From: Nitrospirota bacterium
GTDB taxonomy: Bacteria; Nitrospirota; Nitrospiria; Nitrospirales; NS-4
Length of the DNA: 19,814 nucleotides
Reading direction: 5' to 3'
Assembly: GCA_005877855.1 (NCBI GenBank)
Contig: VBOF01000254.1
Span: 1-19,814 of the forward strand
Shown: positions 1 through 7,721 of the stretch, in pieces
Layout of the letters: every line of letters begins with the position of its first letter
How positions within the stretch are numbered: the first letter of the stretch is position 1
Made by a program: the position numbers and the translations under genes
The notes under the pieces: model-generated
The model's database searches: none
Seen by the model: the letters and a program-made list of their open reading frames with translations, nothing else
Told to the model about the DNA's origin: nothing

Positions 1-2050
1 CGGGCCGCTGGATGAACAAAAATCCAGTACCCCAGCACCGGCCGGTCCCGACATAGTACAACCCATAATTCATCTCCGGAAAGGTCCTCGCGTTCTGATC
101 GAAGTAGCCCCGCACGACCGCATAGAGGTTGTACGGAAGCGCGATTCCGGCTTCCGTGCTGTAGAAATGCGTCGTCTGAGTTTGCACGATCGCATCATTC
201 AACGTCATGGGGTTGAACAGGTCTCCCCTCACCGCCACCGGCCCGGGCCTCGTGAATCGCTGTCCCACAGTCAGGAACAACTCCTTCGTCAGAGTGAGGC
301 GAAGGTCCGTATTGACGACCGAGACCTTCCCCAGTGCGTGGTTGTAAAACATATCCACATCCAGCTCGACCGGAAACGGGCTCAGCGTCCGCCCGATCGC
401 CTCGGCTCTCAGGTCCGACCACGGCTTCCCCGTCGGGGACGACGCCAGGTGTTGGCTCTGGGTCAACCGAAGATATCCCATCTCCAGGTAGCGCCGCGTG
501 TCGCCGTCAACGACCATCGTAGACAGGCGATTGGTCAGCGAGTACGTCAGGAGGTTCTTCTTGGCGAAACTATCCACGTCGTTGAAGACCGGGATCCCGG
601 ACTGCCGCGGCTGGGGGAGGTACTCGTAGGTCACGGCAGGCTCGACCTTGTGCGTCACAGTGCCGCCCCCCTCCTGCAAAAACCGCCGGCTGAGCCGCGT
701 ATCGGCAGTGAGGCTGAGGTAGAGGGCCTCCTTCGTGACGGGATCGCTGGTCTGGGAGCCTCTGCTGTAAGAGGTCTCCCGGAACCCCGCCAGCGGCGTC
801 ACAGTCCCGTACCGTGCGATGGAAATCGGCCTCCATAGGCGGGGAAAGAGATCCACCCGTTGCGCTTCCAAGCCCTGCTGGCGAGAGAAGCTGTCGAAGG
901 TCGTGTCCAAACCGCCATACAACGGGATCCCGCCAAGCCGCGCCGGGGACAGACTATAGCCGATCTCCGGGAAGGTCTGGAGCACCGTCTTGTCCGACAG
1001 CGAGACCAGGTTCTGGGAGTAGCGCGTCAGACCGTACAGCACCTGGTTGTCCCACCGCCTGGTCAGATAAGCCTGCGACTCCTGAAAGACGGCGACCCGT
1101 TGCAGGACGTTCTCGCTCAACTGACGGAAGGTGTCTTTCTGGTTCACGTAATTGATATCGATGCGTCCCTGGAAATCTTCCGAGAAATTGGTGCGGTGTT
1201 TGGTAACCAGATCCCAGCGTGAAGCGCTGAGTTGGGTGTCCCGAAAATACCGGGTCCAGACATAGATATCCGAGGCGCGCGAAGGTTTGTAACGGTACTC
1301 GAGGTCCGCCCCCGTGCCCAATTTGCCTCGATAATCCAGCGCCGCTGTCGCGTCCTGGCTCGGACTGATGTTCCAGAAGAACGCCTCCCGCACCTTGAAG
1401 CCTTGCACGCTGCTGGAACCTACGAAGGGCATGAGGAAACCGGTCGCCCGCTCCCGCTTGGCGGGAAAAAGGACGGCCGGCAGGTACATGACCGGCACGT
1501 CCAAGATGCAGAACCGGACGTTCCTCGCGTGCAGAAACCCTTCCACTTCCAGGTCGGCCTTGTCCGCCTTGAACTGCCAGGGCGTCCGTTCCCCTTCCAG
1601 CACGCTGCAGGTCGTGAACGAAGCGTCCTCCAGCCGGTACTGCTCTTCGGACAGGCGTTCCATGACCCGCGCGTCCACCGTGAAGTTGCTTTCCACGACG
1701 AAGAGCCGGCCGTGGAAGATCACGCCCTTCGTGGTGTTGATGTTGAACTCGAGGCGCTCGCCGTGGATGTCGCTCATGCCGTCGTTCAGATGGACCCGTC
1801 CCACCGCCGTCACGTGGCCGGTGGAAACATTCAGCGTCGCCTCGTCGGCCTCCAGGCGATTGGGCCCTTGCACGACGACCACGGAGCCCTTGCCCTCATA
1901 TGTCTGCGTTGCCTTGCTGTAGGTGAGCGTGTCTGCCTGGATGTGGACTGGACGGGGCGGGGATGGATCCGCCGCCAGGACCGTGGCGGCTTCCAATGAG
2001 AACAGAAGGGCTGTCAGGGGGACGACCAGCCGGCGGCTCAGCAGCCCCAT
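1..2050 (-). CDS. lptD: LPS-assembly outer-membrane protein LptD, 3' end outside window
   Basis: LptD is the outer-membrane beta-barrel that, with LptE, inserts lipopolysaccharide into the outer leaflet. The reading frame runs without a stop from ATG at 2050 to the window edge (683 codons), so the C-terminus is missing. Residues 1-26 form a signal peptide (two Arg, hydrophobic core, VLA before ADP). Residues ~34-150 resemble the OstA/LptA-like periplasmic domain (HIQADTLTY, EGKGSVVV, AVGRVHLND). From ~185 the typical LptD barrel entry is seen (VMYLPAVLFPAKRERATGFL, then GSSSVQGF and FFW), followed by aromatic-rich alternating beta strands. The start overlaps the folC stop as TAATG on the coding strand, implying translational coupling. 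Identification is by recognised family motifs and length; gene end not seen. Confidence 0.93.
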   Translation of the reverse strand, partial: MGLLSRRLVVPLTALLFSLEAATVLAADPSPPRPVHIQADTLTYSKATQTYEGKGSVVVVQGPNRLEADEATLNVSTGHVTAVGRVHLNDGMSDIHGERLEFNINTTKGVIFHGRLFVVESNFTVDARVMERLSEEQYRLEDASFTTCSVLEGERTPWQFKADKADLEVEGFLHARNVRFCILDVPVMYLPAVLFPAKRERATGFLMPFVGSSSVQGFKVREAFFWNISPSQDATAALDYRGKLGTGADLEYRYKPSRASDIYVWTRYFRDTQLSASRWDLVTKHRTNFSEDFQGRIDINYVNQKDTFRQLSENVLQRVAVFQESQAYLTRRWDNQVLYGLTRYSQNLVSLSDKTVLQTFPEIGYSLSPARLGGIPLYGGLDTTFDSFSRQQGLEAQRVDLFPRLWRPISIARYGTVTPLAGFRETSYSRGSQTSDPVTKEALYLSLTADTRLSRRFLQEGGGTVTHKVEPAVTYEYLPQPRQSGIPVFNDVDSFAKKNLLTYSLTNRLSTMVVDGDTRRYLEMGYLRLTQSQHLASSPTGKPWSDLRAEAIGRTLSPFPVELDVDMFYNHALGKVSVVNTDLRLTLTKELFLTVGQRFTRPGPVAVRGDLFNPMTLNDAIVQTQTTHFYSTEAGIALPYNLYAVVRGYFDQNARTFPEMNYGLYYVGTGRCWGTGFLFIQRP

Positions 2051-3372
2051 TATCCGCGGAGTCCGGACACAGTCGTCCCTTCGAGCATGGCCTTGGCCTC
2101 ACCGGCTACCAGCAAGGACCCGGTGACGCAGATGGTATCGTCTGCTCCGGCGAGCATCCGCGCGTACGCCAGGGCTTCCCCCACCGTCGCCTTGACGGTG
2201 ATCGGCACCCCCAGGTCCGCCGCATCCTGCGCCAGCGCTTCGGGCGCGGCGGCACGAGGGTGGGCCGCGCGTGTGAGAATCAACTGGCTCACGCCGGGGA
2301 CGGTAGTCAGGATGGCCAGGATCCCGCGCCGATCCTTATCCTGCATCATCCCGACCACCAGGATGAGCCGCCCGGTGGCAGACTCGCCGCGACAGGCTGA
2401 CAAGGTTCTCAGGTAGGCAGCCAGCGCCTCGGCGGCGTGAGGATTGTGCGCCCCATCGAGCCAAATGTCCGGCCTCCGACCCGCCAACTCCAACCGCCCG
2501 GGCCAGCGCACCGCGCGCAATCCGTCCCGTCGCGCGCGCTCCGACACGCGCACCCCGCGCTCGGCGGCCATCTCTAGGGCGGCCAGCGCGCACGCGGCGT
2601 TGTCCAACTGATGGCGCCCGGGAAGCGGACACGCCAGCCCCTCGTCGCGCCACCGCAGCCCGCGATAGGCAAAACACCCCGGCCCCTCGCCAGTCGTCTC
2701 AAAGTCCCGGCCGAGCACGGCGCAGGCGGCCTGTCGTTGTGCCGCCGCGGCGCGGATCACGGACAAGGGCCCTTCACCCACCCGGCCCACGACGACGGGC
2801 GTCCCGTGCTTAATGATCCCGGCCTTCTCGAACGCGATGGCTTCCAGCGTGTTCCCCAAGAACTCCTGGTGGTCAAGCCCGATCGTGGTGATGATCGAGA
2901 CCAGCGGGGCGATCACGTTGGTGGCGTCGAAGCGTCCTCCCAGACCGACTTCCACCACCGCATGCTCAACCCGCATCTCGGCGAAGTAGGCGAACGCCAC
3001 GACGGTCGTCGCCTCGAAGAACGTCGGCGGTTCCGCCAGATGGGACTCCGCAGCCGTCCGGACGCATTCAGTCAGCTCCCTGACCCACTCGGAAGGGATG
3101 GCGTGACCATTGATCTGAATGCGTTCCGAGAAATCCACGAGATGGGGAGAGGTGTAGAGGCCCACGCGATAGCCCTGGCTCGCCAGCAGGGCGGCCACCA
3201 TGGCGGCCGTGGATCCCTTGCCGTTCGTCCCGCCCACATGAATCGCGGGGAACGCGCGCTGCGGGTCGCCCAGAGCGGACAACAGCGCCAGAGTCTGGTC
3301 GAGGCCCGGCTTGATCCCATGACGCTGGAGGCCATACAGGAAGGCGATGCTGCGCTCGATGCTCGCATCCAT
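2050..3372 (-). CDS. folC: bifunctional folylpolyglutamate synthase/dihydrofolate synthase
   Basis: A Mur-ligase-family enzyme that ATP-dependently adds glutamate to dihydropteroate and to folates in the cytoplasm. At 440 aa it has the usual family length. The P-loop GTNGKGST is at residues 48-55, TSPH at 74-77 (folate/Mg region), and GLDHQEFLGNTLEAIAFEKAGI, the Mur-ligase central motif, lies mid-protein; the C-terminal domain contains LDGAHNPHAAEA. A GGAGG ribosome-binding site sits 7 bases before ATG at 3372. It lies 20 bases after the accD stop (accD-folC order is common in bacteria) and overlaps lptD by one base, so it is part of the long minus-strand operon. No lesion seen. Confidence 0.96.
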   Translation of the reverse strand: MDASIERSIAFLYGLQRHGIKPGLDQTLALLSALGDPQRAFPAIHVGGTNGKGSTAAMVAALLASQGYRVGLYTSPHLVDFSERIQINGHAIPSEWVRELTECVRTAAESHLAEPPTFFEATTVVAFAYFAEMRVEHAVVEVGLGGRFDATNVIAPLVSIITTIGLDHQEFLGNTLEAIAFEKAGIIKHGTPVVVGRVGEGPLSVIRAAAAQRQAACAVLGRDFETTGEGPGCFAYRGLRWRDEGLACPLPGRHQLDNAACALAALEMAAERGVRVSERARRDGLRAVRWPGRLELAGRRPDIWLDGAHNPHAAEALAAYLRTLSACRGESATGRLILVVGMMQDKDRRGILAILTTVPGVSQLILTRAAHPRAAAPEALAQDAADLGVPITVKATVGEALAYARMLAGADDTICVTGSLLVAGEAKAMLEGTTVSGLRG

Positions 3373-3392
3373 GGAACGGCCTCCGTGAGGAG

Positions 3393-4928
3393 CTAGAAAA
3401 ACGCCACGAGGCTGGAGACAGTCTCCTTGAGGCGCTTGCGGGGCACGATCAGATCGATCATGCCGTGTTCCAGCAGGAACTCCGCACGCTGAAACTCCGG
3501 CGGGAGCTGCTGCTTGATGGTCTGCTGGATGACGCGCGGGCCGGCGAACCCGATGAGGGCCTTGGGCTCGGCCAGGATGACGTCCGCCAGCATCGCGAAA
3601 CTAGCCGTCACGCCCCCGAAGGTCGGGTCGGCGAGGATGGAGATATACGGGATGCGCGCCTCGGCGAGGCGGCCGATGGCGGCCGCGGTCTTGGCCATCT
3701 GCATCAACGAGAGAATGCCCTCCTGCATCCGCGCCCCGCCCGACGTGGTCACCAGCACCAGCGGGATACGCTCGCGCAGGGCGCCCTCGGCGGCGGAGAC
3801 CACTTTCTCGCCCACCACCGAGCCCATGCTGCCGCCCATGAACCCGAAGTGGAACACGCCCAGGACCACCGGGGCGCCGTTGATCCGCCCCTCACCAATC
3901 ACGATGGCGTCCTTCTTACCGGTACTCTGCTGCGCCGTCTGGAGGCGCTCGCTGTAGCGCTGGGTGTCCTTGAAATGCAAGGGATCCATCGGCTCCAGCC
4001 CGGCGGACCACTCCCGGAAGCTGCCCAGGTCCAACAGCAGGTCGATCCGTTCCTCAACGGAGATGGGAAAATGGTACTCGCACTTCGGGCAAACCCTGGC
4101 GCTCCGCTCCACTTCCTTGCGATACACGATCGCCTGGTCCTCTTCGAGCACGTGCAGGTTGGGCAGGTTAAGCCTCTTCAGCTCCGCCTCAATGACGTGC
4201 CGGTACGACGGCTTGAGGTGGTAGATGTACACCGGCAGATCCGGCCGCCCCAGCTTGACGAACTCGCGGGCGAACGTCTCCGGAGTCAGATGACCGCTGA
4301 CCTTGGCCAGGTTGTGGAAGTCGTTCGGGAAGGTGGTCTCGATGAACGCGGCCTTGAGTCTCGGCTCCTTGGCCGCCACCTCCCAGATGCGCCGCGTCTC
4401 CGCGGTGTCCCCGCTGTAAAGGAAGGCGGAATTCCCGTGGCGGACGATGAACCCGGCGGCCGGCACAATGTGGTTGACCCGGACGGCGGTCACTTCCAAA
4501 TTGTCAAAGGTGAACGTCTTCTCTTCGTCAAGCGCGTGGTACGCCAGCGGCGCCGAGTCCTTCGTGGGCAGGCGCGTGAAGTCCGGAAACACGACGTCAT
4601 TGAAGATGTGGCGGCGCAGCCCATCGAGCACCTCGGAGAGCGCACGGATCTTCACCGGTCCAGTCTGGAGCCGCCCGGTTTGGACCCGCCCGGCGAGGTT
4701 ATCGGCCAGCAGCGGGAGGCCTTTGATGTGGTCGAAGTGAGCGTGCGAGAGGAGGACGTGGCGGATCTTGCCCTCCTCGGCCTCTTGGAGCCCGGCACTG
4801 ACGGAGCCGGCGTCCACCATGCAGGTTTCGTTGACGAGAAATCCGCAAGTCCGGCATTCGTAGGTGCCGCCCTGGCCGTCTACGATGGTCAACTCTGAAC
4901 CGTGGCACCCGAGGACCCTGATGATCAC
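3393..4928 (-). CDS. accD: metallo-beta-lactamase-fold domain fused to truncated acetyl-CoA carboxylase carboxyltransferase beta subunit (AccD)
   Basis: A single 511-codon frame holds two proteins. Residues 1-~268 are an MBL-fold hydrolase resembling class II cyclic-nucleotide phosphodiesterases: metal motif SHAHFDH at 61-67, later ligand candidates H153, D174 (SGDT) and H237. Residues ~269-511 are AccD, which with AccA transfers carboxyl from biotin to acetyl-CoA in fatty-acid synthesis: CPKC at 280-283, GGSMGSVVGEK from 365, GGARMQEG from 397, DPTFGGVTASFAMLAD and EPKALIGFAGPRVIQQT. Compared with E. coli AccD, which I recall carries CxxC...CxxC, homology starts just after the first CxxC. 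The first ~33 residues and half of the zinc ribbon are therefore absent. Start is GTG 4928, preceded by AGGAG. Either a real in-frame deletion fused two neighbouring genes or the sequence is misassembled. Both catalytic cores look intact. Confidence 0.85.
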   Translation of the reverse strand: MIIRVLGCHGSELTIVDGQGGTYECRTCGFLVNETCMVDAGSVSAGLQEAEEGKIRHVLLSHAHFDHIKGLPLLADNLAGRVQTGRLQTGPVKIRALSEVLDGLRRHIFNDVVFPDFTRLPTKDSAPLAYHALDEEKTFTFDNLEVTAVRVNHIVPAAGFIVRHGNSAFLYSGDTAETRRIWEVAAKEPRLKAAFIETTFPNDFHNLAKVSGHLTPETFAREFVKLGRPDLPVYIYHLKPSYRHVIEAELKRLNLPNLHVLEEDQAIVYRKEVERSARVCPKCEYHFPISVEERIDLLLDLGSFREWSAGLEPMDPLHFKDTQRYSERLQTAQQSTGKKDAIVIGEGRINGAPVVLGVFHFGFMGGSMGSVVGEKVVSAAEGALRERIPLVLVTTSGGARMQEGILSLMQMAKTAAAIGRLAEARIPYISILADPTFGGVTASFAMLADVILAEPKALIGFAGPRVIQQTIKQQLPPEFQRAEFLLEHGMIDLIVPRKRLKETVSSLVAFF

Positions 4929-4938
4929 CGCCGTTCTC

Positions 4939-5172
4939 CTATTTGCGAACTTCCTTCATCTTCTGTCGAGTCGCCTTGGATCGCTTATCGTAGAACTGCT
5001 CCAGGGCGTTTTCGATGTGGGGATACTGCTTGATAACATCGAACAGATCTGACGACTTCAGCCGCAACACTTCGGTATCGGCGGTCGCGAAGACGGACGC
5101 GCTGCGGGGCCCCCCTACCAGGAGAGACATCTCGCCGAAAAACTCTCCTTCGCCGAGCTCGTCCAGGACTAC
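4939..5172 (-). pseudogene. 3' fragment of a cyclic-nucleotide-binding (Crp-like) domain, out of frame with its upstream half
   Basis: The frame reads VLDELGEGEFFGEMSLLVGG, then RSASVFATADTEVLRL and a helical C-terminus ending at the stop 4939. This is the second half of a cNMP-binding beta-barrel: the phosphate-binding-cassette context FGEMSLL is followed by R-A/S. The first half (NPLFAAFSEEEFGAIVDKL, LEPLQFIRK) ends the upstream gene at 5169 in another frame. The strands expected in between (about 30-40 residues with the E-G-D-x-G-D region) are absent. So the original gene apparently ran 5942-4939 and lost about 100 bp, a length not divisible by three. A short protein could start at ATG 5130 (63 aa), but it would not fold as a complete domain. 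Ten bases separate its stop from the MBL-AccD start. Confidence 0.7.
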
Positions 5173-5942
5173 TTCCTGATGAACTGCAGCGGCTCGAGCT
5201 TGTCTACGATGGCCCCGAACTCTTCCTCGCTAAAGGCGGCGAACAGGGGATTGATGTCCTTCTTCACTTCCAGTTGATCAGACCCCATCACCTCGACCTC
5301 AGGCTCCTGGACCGGCTCCGGCGCGAGCGCAGGAGGAGGCGCGACCTCGACCAGCGGCGGGGAAGGGGGCGCGGCTTTCCTAGCAGGCAGCGGTGGGGCC
5401 ACCGGCGGCGGTGGTGGGGCCGGCGCCTCAGGAGCAACAGGTGGTGGTGGCACATCAAGAGCAAGGGGCGGTGGTGGCGCCTCAGGAGCAAGGGGAGGCG
5501 GTGGGGCTGGCGCCTCAGGAGCAAGGAGCGACGGCGGGGCCGGCGCCTCAGGAGCAAGGAGCGGCGGCGGGGCTGGCTCCTCAGGAGCGAGGAACGGCGG
5601 TAGCGCAAGCGCGGAGGCGACCGCAGGACTGGAATTGATGGCCCGCATCAACTGCTGGGCCTGCTTCTCCTCCGGAGCCAATCGCAGGATCATCTTGTAC
5701 GTCGCGATGCCCTTCACCGAGAAGCCGGAATCCACGAACAGCTTGGCCGCCCGGTAGTAGGCCTTGACCGCAGCGGGCTTGTTGCCGGCCTTGACGCTAT
5801 AGTCACCCATGCGGAGATAGTAATTCGCGTTCGCTGGCTCGAGCTCAACCAGGCCCTGCAGGCACGTGACGGCCTTGGCCCATTGACTCTGCTCGACAAA
5901 CTTGGCGAGATCGGTACTGAGCTGTTCTTTCTTGCTAGCCAC
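5169..5942 (-). CDS. TPR protein with proline-rich linker and truncated cyclic-nucleotide-binding domain
   Basis: A 257-codon frame from GTG 5942. Residues ~1-90 are helical TPR-like units (QWAKAVTCLQGLVELEPANA; YYLRMGDYSVKAGNKPAAVK; YKMILRLAPEEKQAQQL), usually protein-protein scaffolds. Residues ~115-200 are a low-complexity Ala-Pro-Glu segment built from an 11-residue unit (LLAPEAPAPPP). The C-terminus (NPLFAAFSEEEFGAIVDKL then EPLQFIRK) is the opening helix and strand of a cNMP-binding domain that stops abruptly; its remainder is at 4939-5172 in another frame. The intact protein was presumably a TPR/effector-binding regulator acting with the adjacent FHA and PP2C proteins. No transmembrane segment or signal peptide. 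The ribosome-binding site is weak. Most likely a truncated, possibly non-functional product. Confidence 0.75.
   Translation of the reverse strand: MASKKEQLSTDLAKFVEQSQWAKAVTCLQGLVELEPANANYYLRMGDYSVKAGNKPAAVKAYYRAAKLFVDSGFSVKGIATYKMILRLAPEEKQAQQLMRAINSSPAVASALALPPFLAPEEPAPPPLLAPEAPAPPSLLAPEAPAPPPPLAPEAPPPPLALDVPPPPVAPEAPAPPPPPVAPPLPARKAAPPSPPLVEVAPPPALAPEPVQEPEVEVMGSDQLEVKKDINPLFAAFSEEEFGAIVDKLEPLQFIRK
5479..5610 (-). repeat. 33-bp tandem repeat encoding the Ala-Pro-Glu linker
   Basis: On the plus strand, units starting gcctcaggagcaagg recur at 5479, 5512, 5545 and (with changes) 5578, a 33-bp period. Read on the minus strand they give the 11-residue unit LLAPEAPAPPP. A further diverged unit starts at 5425. 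The repeat lies inside the TPR protein gene and is probably a coding minisatellite that varies in copy number between strains. Confidence 0.85.
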
Positions 5943-5991
5943 TGGCGTTTAGCGCTGCCTCGCAGTGATCATCCGGACCGCCTCAGATGCC

Positions 5992-6708
5992 TCACTTCAG
6001 AGAGAACTGAAAATGAACGCCAGCAATGATGATGACGTCGCCATCATGCAGTGACTTCTTCCCCTGGACCACCTCTCCGTTCACCGTGATCTTCTTGCCC
6101 CCTTCCGGCAGGCTGATGAAATAGCCCGAGCCTTGCAGGCTGATGAGCGCCGCGTTCTTCGGAGCGAACCAACCGGTGAGCCTCACCGTCGCGGTATCCT
6201 CCGCACCGATCACGGTCAGATGGCCCGTCAGCTCGTACGCTTTCCGGTCCGTCTCGCCCGAGACCACGGTCAGTCGCCCGACCTTCTCCGCCGTCTTTCC
6301 TCCCACCGCGGTGGTCTTCGTGGTTCCCGGAACGGTTTTCACCAGTTCTTGCTGCTTGGCAGGGTCCGGAAGCATCGCCTTGTCCGACTCGGTCTCCCTG
6401 GGAGGAGGCGAAGCTGGGGTGATTTCGTCCTGGTAGATCAGGACATGCGCGCCGAGAGCGACACGATCGTTATTTTTCAGCTTCTCTTTATGGATCTTCG
6501 CATCATTGACGAAGGTGCCGTTGGTGCTCCCTAGATCTTCGATAAAGAAGACGCCTTCCTCACTGAAGATCAAAGCGTGGTGGCCGGACATCGCCGGGTT
6601 GTCGATCACGAGATCGTTGTCCGGCTTGCGACCGATCGTCAACCGGGGCTTGTCGAGCGGGATCTCCTTGAGAACCTGCTCGTTGAACTTCAGAAAGATC
6701 TTCGGCAT
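5992..6708 (-). CDS. double FHA-domain protein
   Basis: FHA domains bind phosphothreonine peptides. Residues ~22-95 form a canonical FHA: LTIGR (Gly26-Arg27), SGHH at 41-44 and DLGSTNGTFVN at 58-68 are the phosphopeptide-contact motifs. Residues ~143-238 look like a second, degenerate FHA-like sandwich (LTVIGAEDTATVRL, KNAALISLQG, ITVNGEVV) lacking the clear GR and SxxH. The linker is rich in Pro, Thr and Lys and includes a Thr cluster (GTTKTT at 128-133) that could itself be phosphorylated. I chose ATG 6708, since GAGGGG lies 6 bases upstream; a GTG at 6726 would add six residues. The gene starts 21 bases after the PP2C phosphatase, a classic Ser/Thr-phosphorylation pairing. No kinase is in the window. 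Confidence 0.9.
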   Translation of the reverse strand: MPKIFLKFNEQVLKEIPLDKPRLTIGRKPDNDLVIDNPAMSGHHALIFSEEGVFFIEDLGSTNGTFVNDAKIHKEKLKNNDRVALGAHVLIYQDEITPASPPPRETESDKAMLPDPAKQQELVKTVPGTTKTTAVGGKTAEKVGRLTVVSGETDRKAYELTGHLTVIGAEDTATVRLTGWFAPKNAALISLQGSGYFISLPEGGKKITVNGEVVQGKKSLHDGDVIIIAGVHFQFSLK

Positions 6709-6729
6709 GACGTTCCCCTCGCTCACGCA

Positions 6730-7539
6730 TTAGCTCGTCAGCCACTTCCAGACCTGTCGCATGGGCGTCTCGCCGGCGCCGTGCCGAACGGAGACGAGAA
6801 TCACGGTGGTGTTGTCCAGGCCACCAGCCGCGTTGGCCAGCTTGACCAGGCATTCCGCCGCAGCCTGTGGATCCCTCTCCCGCCGGACGACGTCAAGGAT
6901 CGCCGCCGGCTTCACGCCGCGTGTCAAGCCATCGGAGCACAAGAGCAGCGCGTCCCCCTGTGCCAACGGGACCTCATCGAGTTCGACGTCAACGGCGTCG
7001 TCGATACCCAGAGCGCGGGTGATGATGCTCTGCTGAAGCGACCGCTCAGCCTCCTCTTCCGTCAGCAGCCCCAGCCGGACCTGTTCGGCCACCAGCGAGT
7101 GATCCGCCGTCAACGGCTCGATCGTATCCCCACGGATCAGGTACATGCGACTGTCCCCAACATGGGCGACTGACAGCACCTGCCCGTTGAGCATGCCTGA
7201 CACGACGGTCGTCCCCATGCCCTCCTGATCCGGTCGATTCTTTGCCGCGTCGCGGATGGCTTGATTCGCCAGCCGGATCGCGCTGCCCAACCGATTGGTC
7301 AAGGGGGAGAACTGCCTGTCGTACGCCCCGACCATGGGCAGGTTCGCATCCCGCCACGCTTCGCGGACATGCTTCTGGATGACCTCGACCGCCAGGCGGC
7401 TAGCAACCTCCCCCGCATTCCGTCCACCCAGCCCATCGCACACCACGTAGAGCCCGACCTCGGGATCGACACACAGGTCGTCCTCGTTGTGGGGACGCTT
7501 CAGACCGACATCGGTCTTGGCCCCGACAGCGATGCTCAT
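6730..7539 (-). CDS. PP2C-family serine/threonine protein phosphatase (PrpC/Stp1-like)
   Basis: A cytoplasmic Mn/Mg-dependent phosphatase removing phosphate from Ser/Thr. It is 269 aa, the single-domain bacterial size. Motifs in order: NEDD at 18-21, VCDGLGG at 33-39 (Asp35 metal ligand), GTTVV from 109, AHVGDSRMYL at 125-134, TADHSLV at 144-150, CSDGLT at 201-206 (Asp203) and DNTTVI at 242-247 (Asp242). All metal-binding acidic residues are present. A GGAGG ribosome-binding site lies 8 bases before ATG 7539. It appears to be the first gene of the minus-strand operon running through the FHA gene toward lptD, with a promoter-like sequence about 100 bases upstream. It probably opposes a Hanks-type kinase encoded elsewhere. 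Confidence 0.95.
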   Translation of the reverse strand: MSIAVGAKTDVGLKRPHNEDDLCVDPEVGLYVVCDGLGGRNAGEVASRLAVEVIQKHVREAWRDANLPMVGAYDRQFSPLTNRLGSAIRLANQAIRDAAKNRPDQEGMGTTVVSGMLNGQVLSVAHVGDSRMYLIRGDTIEPLTADHSLVAEQVRLGLLTEEEAERSLQQSIITRALGIDDAVDVELDEVPLAQGDALLLCSDGLTRGVKPAAILDVVRRERDPQAAAECLVKLANAAGGLDNTTVILVSVRHGAGETPMRQVWKWLTS

Positions 7540-7641
7540 GTAATTTCCTCCAGGCCCGCCCTCATCTACGCAAGAATACGAAAAAGTATCGGGGGTGTGC
7601 TGCGCGCGAAGTCACTGAGCGCGTGACGTCAAAGTTCGCCT

Positions 7642-7671
7642 AGAGTAGACAAAATAAGAGGCATAAGTCAA
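7642..7671 (-). promoter_or_regulatory. candidate sigma70-type promoter for the PP2C operon
   Basis: On the minus strand TTGACT (7671-7666), an 18-base spacer and TACTCT (7647-7642) resemble -35/-10 boxes. Predicted transcription start is near 7635, leaving a leader of about 95 bases before the ATG at 7539. The intergenic stretch 7540-7721 contains no other coding signal that I could support. The -10 match is weak (T, A and final T only). Confidence 0.4.
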
Positions 7672-7721
7672 TGTGACACCTGACTGAAACGGAGCGTCGT
7701 CCGAAGGCTTTTCAACACCTG

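Noticed and set aside
167..1999. Long plus-strand frames opposite lptD
   Set aside because: They are antisense artefacts of high GC; the minus strand has a continuous LptD match.
5425..5610. CRISPR-like array
   Set aside because: The 33-bp units are contiguous without unique spacers and keep an open coding frame.
5272..5640. Arg/Gly-rich and Gln/Gly-rich frames over the proline linker
   Set aside because: They are compositional shadows of the 33-bp repeat on the other frames.
7542..7600. Short inverted repeat (GATAC/GTATC-like around a T-run) in the PP2C leader
   Set aside because: Only about five paired bases; too weak to call a terminator or riboswitch.
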